DNA of 5,836 nt from the NCBI GenBank assembly GCA_003132865.1, contig PKYZ01000683.1, forward strand, positions 1 to 5,836. The letters are read 5' to 3'. Both the position numbers and the translations under genes were made by a program. The stretch is from Bryobacterales bacterium (GTDB lineage: Bacteria > Acidobacteriota > Terriglobia > Bryobacterales > Bryobacteraceae). The notes beneath the pieces were generated by a model. It worked only from the letters and a program-made list of their open reading frames with translations. It had not been told where the DNA came from and searched no databases. Every line of letters begins with the position of its first letter. Position 1 is the stretch's first letter. Of this stretch, positions 5,048-5,836 are shown piece after piece.

Positions 5048-5326
5048 TTGATCAGAGCCGATCTGACCGAACAGGTTCATCAAGCCATTGAGATGCCCAG
5101 GAAGGAATCCGACGTCGTCGTTTGCGCCATATTTGACAGTATCGTCCGTGCCCTGCGATCCGGTGACAAGGTTGAAATACGCGGATTCGGAAGCTTCCAC
5201 ACGCGCCAACGACGTGCGCGCATCGGGCGCAATCCAAAAACCGGAGCCAAGGTCGAAGTGCCGCCGAAGAGAATTCCCTTCTTCAAACCGAGCAAGGACC
5301 TTCGCGAACTGCTTGATAGAACCTGA
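5048..5326 (+). CDS. HU/IHF-family DNA-binding protein
   Basis: A 92-residue nucleoid protein, the usual HU/IHF length. It acts as a dimer, bends DNA and helps compact the chromosome and assemble recombination, replication or repression complexes. Helices 1 and 2 span about residues 3-40 (IRADLTEQVHQAI, then DSIVRALRSGDKV). The beta saddle begins with the signature EIRGFGSFHTRQRRARIGRN (43-62). The DNA-intercalating arm has RNPKTG with Pro63, and the closing part is VPPKRIPFFKPSKDLRELL. The TTG at 5048 was chosen because GAGGTG lies 8 bases upstream and translation then begins as MIRADL, like the MTKADL start of relatives; an open frame reaches back to 4799 but that part is repeat DNA. Cys26 is unusual. 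GDKVEIRGFGSF and the KTGAKVEVP-K-RIPFFKPSK segment resemble acidobacterial HU paralogs as I recall them. It stands alone, so it is probably one of several HU copies. Confidence 0.95.
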   Translation: MIRADLTEQVHQAIEMPRKESDVVVCAIFDSIVRALRSGDKVEIRGFGSFHTRQRRARIGRNPKTGAKVEVPPKRIPFFKPSKDLRELLDRT

Positions 5327-5357
5327 CCAGGATTGTGTTTTGCTCCGATGACCCTCG

Positions 5358-5385
5358 CTGGCGCGCCGATCCGGCGGTGCGCCAG
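5358..5385 (+). repeat. Nested hairpin downstream of HU gene
   Basis: CTGGCGC (5358-5364) pairs perfectly with GCGCCAG (5379-5385), and inside it GCCG (5365-5368) pairs with CGGC (5372-5375) around an ATC loop. It lies 31 bases after the HU stop codon but is not followed by a T-run, so an intrinsic terminator is doubtful. The sequence resembles the hairpin end of module 2 (139-166 and 5671-5694) and may be a truncated copy of that repeat. Confidence 0.7.
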
Positions 5386-5517
5386 GGCGCCCGCCAACCC
5401 ACGCCGGCAGCGCTGCGCCGCGCGGTCGCGCGCTGCGTCGGCCGACGATAATGGCGGGCCTGCTGAGAAATGCTTCGGATGGGCGGGCCGGCCAGGGCGC
5501 GGAGTCGTCGCGCGAGG

Positions 5518-5597
5518 AATAGCCGCGCCCCTGGCGGCCGATTGAACCCGGCGAGCTGTACGCGGTACTGGCGCCGCCCGACGATGGCAAGGACGAA
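5518..5597 (+). repeat. Dispersed repeat, module 1 copy
   Basis: Gap-free match to 4863-4942, 48 of 60 bases over 5538-5597. It precedes the modules 2 and 3 copy at 5641-5787, so this is the most complete composite unit in the window (about 270 bases). Confidence 0.65.
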
Positions 5598-5640
5598 GAC
5601 CGCGCCCATCTCGGCGACCCGCACGCAAGCGCGGCGCGCG

Positions 5641-5787
5641 GCTCCTCGGCCGCATCGCGTCCTGCGGCTGCTGGCGCGGCGGGCGGGGCGCCAGGGCTGG
5701 GCCGAGAGTCCGGAAAAAGTCCCGATTCAGTCCGGTTTTGGCGTTGTCTGCAGAGTGCGCAGGTATTCTTCCGCGCGGCGCCGGGCC
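5641..5787 (+). repeat. Dispersed repeat, modules 2 and 3, copy 2
   Basis: Counterpart of 4161-4307 at an offset of 1480 bases. The module 2 core 5641-5680 also matches 109-148, 3126-3165 and 4342-4381. CTGGCGC (5671-5677) and GCGCCAG (5688-5694) form a perfect 7-bp stem with a 10-base loop. In module 3 the hairpin region is 5757-5776 (GCGC...GCGC outer arms, one mismatch and a wobble inside). Confidence 0.8.
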
Positions 5788-5836
5788 TGCTTGCCTCCCC
5801 GCCCCGCCTTCACTTCGAAATACGTGCTGCGCCCGA

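Larger units (their letters stand above)
5327..5836. other. Non-coding stretch with repeat copies
   Basis: No gene is supported. It contains a hairpin shortly after the HU stop (5358-5385), a module 1 copy (5518-5597), modules 2 and 3 (5641-5787), and after 5788 a short GC-rich end with nothing recognisable. Frames of 60 to 200 residues on both strands are Arg/Ala/Pro-rich and have no ribosome binding sites. Confidence 0.6.

Noticed and set aside
4952..5590. 212-residue minus-strand frame antisense to HU
   Set aside because: It is the antisense shadow of the clearly identified HU gene and adjoining repeats.
1..5836. CRISPR array, integron attC sites or insertion sequence
   Set aside because: Repeats are not regularly spaced with unique spacers, no integrase or transposase is encoded, and no terminal inverted repeats with target duplications were seen around a gene.

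Overview
The window is GC-rich bacterial DNA with few genes and many repeats. Only four coding regions are well supported: an HNH endonuclease and an Abi-alpha/DUF4393-type protein on the minus strand, and a SAM-dependent methyltransferase and an HU-family DNA-binding protein on the plus strand. A fifth reading frame (minus strand, about 2285-2500) looks like the C-terminal end of an unidentified, probably truncated protein. The HU protein, especially the GRNPKTGAKVEVP-K-RIPFFKPSK stretch, resembles HU paralogs I recall from Acidobacteria such as Solibacter relatives. The low gene density and dispersed intergenic repeats would suit such a large genome. This placement is inference, not proof.

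Layout: 1-578 is non-coding and holds the first copies of a dispersed repeat family. Positions 579-1289 (minus) encode the Abi-alpha-like protein, with a strong Shine-Dalgarno and a -10-like box. Positions 1404-2087 (minus) encode the HNH nuclease, inside a block (about 1420-2275) whose plus strand is strikingly rich in G and T. Its leader carries a candidate promoter with a 15-bp tandem repeat just upstream. The two genes run in the same direction, HNH first, 114 bp apart, and form a plausible defence pair on a small acquired island. About 2505-3240 is non-coding with repeats. The methyltransferase follows (3269-3883). Then comes 1.16 kb of repeats (3884-5047), the small HU gene (5048-5326, TTG start), and a repeat-filled end (5327-5836).

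The repeat family is the main structure not explained by genes. It has at least three modules: module 1, a roughly 60-80 bp GC-rich segment; module 2, a 40-bp core present five times, all on the same strand, with an inverted repeat in or just after it; and module 3, an 81-bp segment seen twice. Modules 2 and 3 keep the same relative spacing in their two joint copies, 1480 bp apart. No transposase, CRISPR array, tRNA or rRNA was found.

How the genes work together: only the HNH and Abi-alpha genes suggest a functional link (phage or plasmid defence), and this rests on family membership and position. The methyltransferase and the HU gene look like independent single-gene units.
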